From NCBI RefSeq assembly GCF_000419585.1, contig NZ_ATTH01000001.1, positions 1,138,005 through 1,202,004 of the forward strand: a stretch of DNA of 64,000 nucleotides, in the 5' to 3' direction. Origin of the DNA: Salisaeta longa DSM 21114 (lineage in GTDB: Bacteria > Bacteroidota > Rhodothermia > Rhodothermales > Salinibacteraceae). The notes under the pieces were generated by a model that saw only the letters and a program-made list of their open reading frames with translations, had not been told where the DNA came from and did no database searches. The position numbers and the translations under genes were made by a program. This document shows, piece by piece, positions 60,963-64,000 of the stretch; the stretch's first letter is position 1, and each line of letters begins with the position of its first letter.

Positions 60963-62498
60963 ATGCTCTCTCGTTTTTCAAAGATGGCTCGCTGTTGCGG
61001 GCTGCTCCTGCTGATCCTTTGCCTCGCGCCCGCGGCCCACGCGCAGTCGATGATGGATCAGTTCGCAGACGATGTCACCACCTTCACCTTAGACAACGGC
61101 CTCACGTTTGTCGTCATCGAGCGGCACGACGCGCCGGTGGTCTCCTTCCATACCTACGCCGACGTGGGCTCGGTCAATGAGCCGCAGGGGCAAACCGGCA
61201 TTGCGCACATGTTTGAGCACATGGCGTTTAAGGGGACAACGTCGATTGGGTCGAAGAATATCCAGAAGGAGATGGCCGCCCTGCAGCGCCAGGCCGACAT
61301 CTACCAGGAGCTGATGGCTGAGCGCGCGAAGGGCCGCCTGGCCGACTCGACGCGTTTGCGCAACCTGGAGGAGAAATTCAAAGCGGCCCGCGAGGAGGCG
61401 CAGAGCTACGTGGCAGGCGGCGCGTACGAGAACCTCCTGGAGCGCAATGGCGTGGCGGGCCTCAACGCGTACACCAGCGCCGACGCCACCGGCTACATCT
61501 ACAGCCTGCCCGCCAACAAGCTCGAACTCTTTTTTGCCCTGGAGGCCGATCGGTTTCGGAATCCGGTGCTGCGTGAGTTTTACACCGAGCGCAATGTCGT
61601 TATGGAGGAGCGCCGCCAGCGCACCGAATCGAATCCTATCGGGCGGCTCCTCGAAGAAACGCTCGCAGCGGCCTTCAAGGCGCATCCGTATGGCGCGCCC
61701 ACCATTGGACACATGTCGGACCTGCAAACGATTTCCCGGACGCAGGCGAAGCAGTTTTACGAGACGTACTACGTGGCCAGCAACCTCACCATTGGCATTG
61801 CCGGCGACGTGAATCCGGAGCAGGTGAAAGCGCTGGCGCAGGAATACTTTGGCCCCATGGCCGACAAAAAGCCGCCCCTGCCGGTAACCACCGAAGAGCC
61901 AAAGCAACTTGGCGAACGCCGCGTTATCATCCGCGAGTCGACGCAGCCGTTCATCATCATGGGCTATCATCGCGGCAGCATGTTTAGCCCCGACGACCCG
62001 GTGTACGACATCCTCGCCTCGGTGCTTTCCAACGGACGCACAAGCCGCTTGTACAAGCAACTCGTAGAAACCGGGAAAGCCCTGAACGCTCAGGCTATCT
62101 CCAGCTTCCCCGGCGATAAGTATCCGTCGCTGTTTGCGCTCTTTGCAGTGCCCAACCGCGGCGTATCACCCGATAGCGTAGAGCAGATGGTGTACGACGT
62201 GCTGGAGCGCATCAAGACGGAAGGCATTACGCAGGAAGAGCTTGAACGCGCCAAGACAAAGGCGCGCGCCAACCTGATCCAGGGCCTCGACTCCAACAGC
62301 GGCCTCGCCCGTGCCTTCTCGCGCATGGAAGCCCTCACCGGCGACTGGCGCAACGTCTTCCGCCGGCTCGACGCCCTGCAAGCCGTTACCGCAGCGGATG
62401 TACAGCGCGTCGCGCAGGATACCTTTGTGCGCAGCAACCGCACGGTGGGCATGATTAAATCGGCCGATGACGCCGCGCCCACGGCGAGCGCCCAGTAA
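60963..62498 (+). CDS. M16-family zinc peptidase, active subunit
   Basis: A 511-residue secreted or periplasmic peptidase precursor with signal peptide (LLLLILCLAPAAHA). The inverted zinc motif HxxEH is present as HMFEH (82-86) in IAHMFEHMAFKG, with the downstream Glu in FYTERNVVMEERRQR (about 206-220). Family features NAYTSADATGYIYSLP and LFFALEADRFRNP are seen. Members degrade peptides and are usually paired with an inactive paralogue, which is exactly what follows here. ATG 60963; the first 8 residues precede a second Met. Divergent from DUF493 with 179 bases between. Confidence 0.9.
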   Translation: MLSRFSKMARCCGLLLLILCLAPAAHAQSMMDQFADDVTTFTLDNGLTFVVIERHDAPVVSFHTYADVGSVNEPQGQTGIAHMFEHMAFKGTTSIGSKNIQKEMAALQRQADIYQELMAERAKGRLADSTRLRNLEEKFKAAREEAQSYVAGGAYENLLERNGVAGLNAYTSADATGYIYSLPANKLELFFALEADRFRNPVLREFYTERNVVMEERRQRTESNPIGRLLEETLAAAFKAHPYGAPTIGHMSDLQTISRTQAKQFYETYYVASNLTIGIAGDVNPEQVKALAQEYFGPMADKKPPLPVTTEEPKQLGERRVIIRESTQPFIIMGYHRGSMFSPDDPVYDILASVLSNGRTSRLYKQLVETGKALNAQAISSFPGDKYPSLFALFAVPNRGVSPDSVEQMVYDVLERIKTEGITQEELERAKTKARANLIQGLDSNSGLARAFSRMEALTGDWRNVFRRLDALQAVTAADVQRVAQDTFVRSNRTVGMIKSADDAAPTASAQ

Positions 62499-62551
62499 GC
62501 CGCCGCGCCATGCACCCCGCGCAACTCTTTCCATCTGACTTTTTGGATCCT

Positions 62552-64000
62552 ATGAAACGCTTCGTTCTTGTTTGTCTTGCGCTGTTGCTGCCTGCCGTGG
62601 CAACGGCCCAAGATCAACCCATTGAAACGGTTGACTACGATGTTCGCGACCTTGAATTTCCAGCGCTCCGCGACTTTCAAGCGCCCGAGCCTACCCGTGT
62701 AACGCTCGATAACGGCCTCACGGTGCTGCTGCTCGAAGATCACGAGTTGCCCACGATTAGTGCCGCCGCGCGCATTGCCACCGGGAGCGTGTACGCGCCG
62801 GCCGACCATGCCGGGCTCGCCTCCATCACGGGCACCGTGCTGCGTACCGGCGGCACGCAAACGATCTCGCCCGATTCCCTGAACCTGTTGCTTGAAAATG
62901 TGGGCGCCGCGGTAGAGACGGGCATCGGTCAAACCTCCGGATCTGCATTCATGTCGACCCTCAGCGAGCATATAGACACTGTGCTGCCGCTGTTTGCCAG
63001 CGTGCTCATCGATCCGGCCTTTGCGGAGGAGAAGGTATCACTGGCCAAGAGACAGCAAAAGTCGGCGATCTCGCGCCGCAACGACAACGCGCAGCAGCTG
63101 GCTTTCCGCGTGTTCGATAAGATTGTGTACGGCGAAGACAGTCCGTACGCCCGCACGCCGGAGTACTACACCATCGACCGCATCAGCCGCGCGGATGTCA
63201 TCGATTTCTACAACACGTACTTCCACCCCAATAACGTCATTTTGAGCGTGTGGGGCGACTTTGAAACCGAAGCGATGGTGGCCAAGCTACGTGAGCACTT
63301 TGGCGATTGGCCCACAAAGGCAGGCTTCGAGCAGCCCACCCCACCGACGCCCACGGCCAACCGCAAGGCCTCGGTGAGTGTCGTGCCGCGATCTGATGTC
63401 AACCAAAGCACGGTGCTCATTGGGCACGTAGGGGAACTGCAGCGCGACGACGCCGACTACCCCGCCACCATCATCATGAATGAGGTGCTGAGCGGCGGCT
63501 TCTCGGGACGGCTGTTCCAGAATGTGCGGAAGGACAAAGGACTGGCCTATTCCGTCTTTGGCGCCTACACTGCCGGGTACAACCGGCCCGGGCGCTTTTA
63601 CGCGGGCGTGTTTACCAAAAGCGGAACGACCGTGCAGGCCGCCAATGCCGTCTTGGAGGAGGTGAAGGGCATGCGCACAGACAAGCCCACGCCCGAGGAG
63701 ATTAGCTTGGCGAAAGACAGCTACCTCAACTCGTTCGTGTTCAACTTCGACACCGAGCGCGAGGTGCTGTCCCGTCTCATGACGTATGCATACTATGACT
63801 ACCCGGCCGACTTCCTCCAGCAGACCAAGAACAAGCTGGATGCGGTAACGGCCGACGACGTGCAACGCGTGGCGCAGAAGTACCTGTACCCGGGGCAGAG
63901 CCACATCCTTGTGGTGGGCAATACGGCCGACTTCTCGCAAGACCTGTCGACGCTCGCTCCCGATGGAGCGGTGGACACCGTAGACGTGTCGATCCCCACC
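62552..64000 (+). CDS. M16-family peptidase-like subunit lacking the zinc motif (cut by window edge)
   Basis: The frame runs from ATG 62552 without a stop to the right edge (483 codons seen). A signal peptide (MKRFVLVCLALLLPAVATA) is followed by RVTLDNGLTVLLLEDHELPTISA. At the place of the HxxEH motif it reads PADHAGLASITGTVLRTGG, so the zinc-binding His and Glu are missing, as in inactive M16 partners. It pairs with the active subunit upstream, 53 bases away, as in two-subunit M16 complexes. The gene end is not in the window. Confidence 0.85.
   Translation, partial: MKRFVLVCLALLLPAVATAQDQPIETVDYDVRDLEFPALRDFQAPEPTRVTLDNGLTVLLLEDHELPTISAAARIATGSVYAPADHAGLASITGTVLRTGGTQTISPDSLNLLLENVGAAVETGIGQTSGSAFMSTLSEHIDTVLPLFASVLIDPAFAEEKVSLAKRQQKSAISRRNDNAQQLAFRVFDKIVYGEDSPYARTPEYYTIDRISRADVIDFYNTYFHPNNVILSVWGDFETEAMVAKLREHFGDWPTKAGFEQPTPPTPTANRKASVSVVPRSDVNQSTVLIGHVGELQRDDADYPATIIMNEVLSGGFSGRLFQNVRKDKGLAYSVFGAYTAGYNRPGRFYAGVFTKSGTTVQAANAVLEEVKGMRTDKPTPEEISLAKDSYLNSFVFNFDTEREVLSRLMTYAYYDYPADFLQQTKNKLDAVTADDVQRVAQKYLYPGQSHILVVGNTADFSQDLSTLAPDGAVDTVDVSIPT

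Noticed and set aside
1-64000. tRNA and rRNA genes
   Set aside because: Scanning the gaps for T-loop GGTTCGA-like blocks with acceptor stems gave nothing convincing; a tRNA-finder run would settle it.

Overview
The window is a GC-rich, gene-dense bacterial chromosome segment. It most likely comes from a halophilic member of the Rhodothermota/Bacteroidota (a Salinibacter/Salisaeta-like organism). This is inferred from the acidic, Asp/Glu-rich proteins, a PorD-type (DUF4835) protein, a TonB-dependent receptor and several lipoproteins and outer-membrane barrels, a sodium-solute symporter with its DUF4212 small subunit, the short archaeal/eukaryotic-type prolyl-tRNA synthetase, and starts that mostly lack a clear AGGAGG ribosome site. 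No rRNA, tRNA or CRISPR array was seen. A last gene (second M16 peptidase-like subunit) runs off the right edge, and a dynamin-like GTPase is cut by the left edge.

Layout: 1-4.8 kb is an accessory stretch of lower GC with the end of a dynamin-like GTPase, a small protein, an AAA ATPase and an unrecognised partner (candidate defence module). 4.9-24.2 kb is mostly housekeeping: thrB, a divergent ybbA/tesA-like pair, a flavin monooxygenase, proS, a Tyr/Arg-rich lipoprotein, rsh, a SirB1-like protein, pruA, fbp, a CYTH protein, a DUF389 membrane protein, an ATP-pyrophosphatase, an aminopeptidase P and a saccharopine-dehydrogenase-like reductase. 24.5-30.1 kb is an acetate/carboxylate module: acs, DcaP-like porin, DUF4212 subunit, SSS symporter, strong terminator. 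30.2-34.1 kb is a probable iron locus: porin, imelysin lipoprotein, di-haem DUF1111 protein, with an AT-rich dyad just before the first start. 34.2-34.8 kb is a tandem array of a dispersed palindromic repeat that also occurs once, inverted, at 17.3-17.5 kb.

35.0-48.4 kb holds glgB, aroA, a dicarboxylate symporter, an orphan integrase N-terminal domain, ccmF, a SnoaL-like protein, a MarR regulator, a DUF3177-like membrane protein, a TPR lipoprotein/outer-membrane protein pair and a universal stress protein; porD follows. 49.4-55.4 kb is a minus-strand tryptophan operon trpL-trpE-(unknown)-trpS-trpG-trpD-trpC. It is preceded by what reads as a complete ribosome-mediated attenuator: a 28-codon leader with Trp-Trp-Arg-Trp, mutually exclusive hairpins and a terminator just before trpE. 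This is the strongest regulatory discovery in the window. trpA, trpB and trpF are not here.

55.6-64 kb contains a 163-bp MITE-like element, a TonB receptor, small unknown proteins, an orphan MASE1 histidine kinase, a DUF493 protein and an M16 peptidase pair (one with an intact zinc motif, one without).
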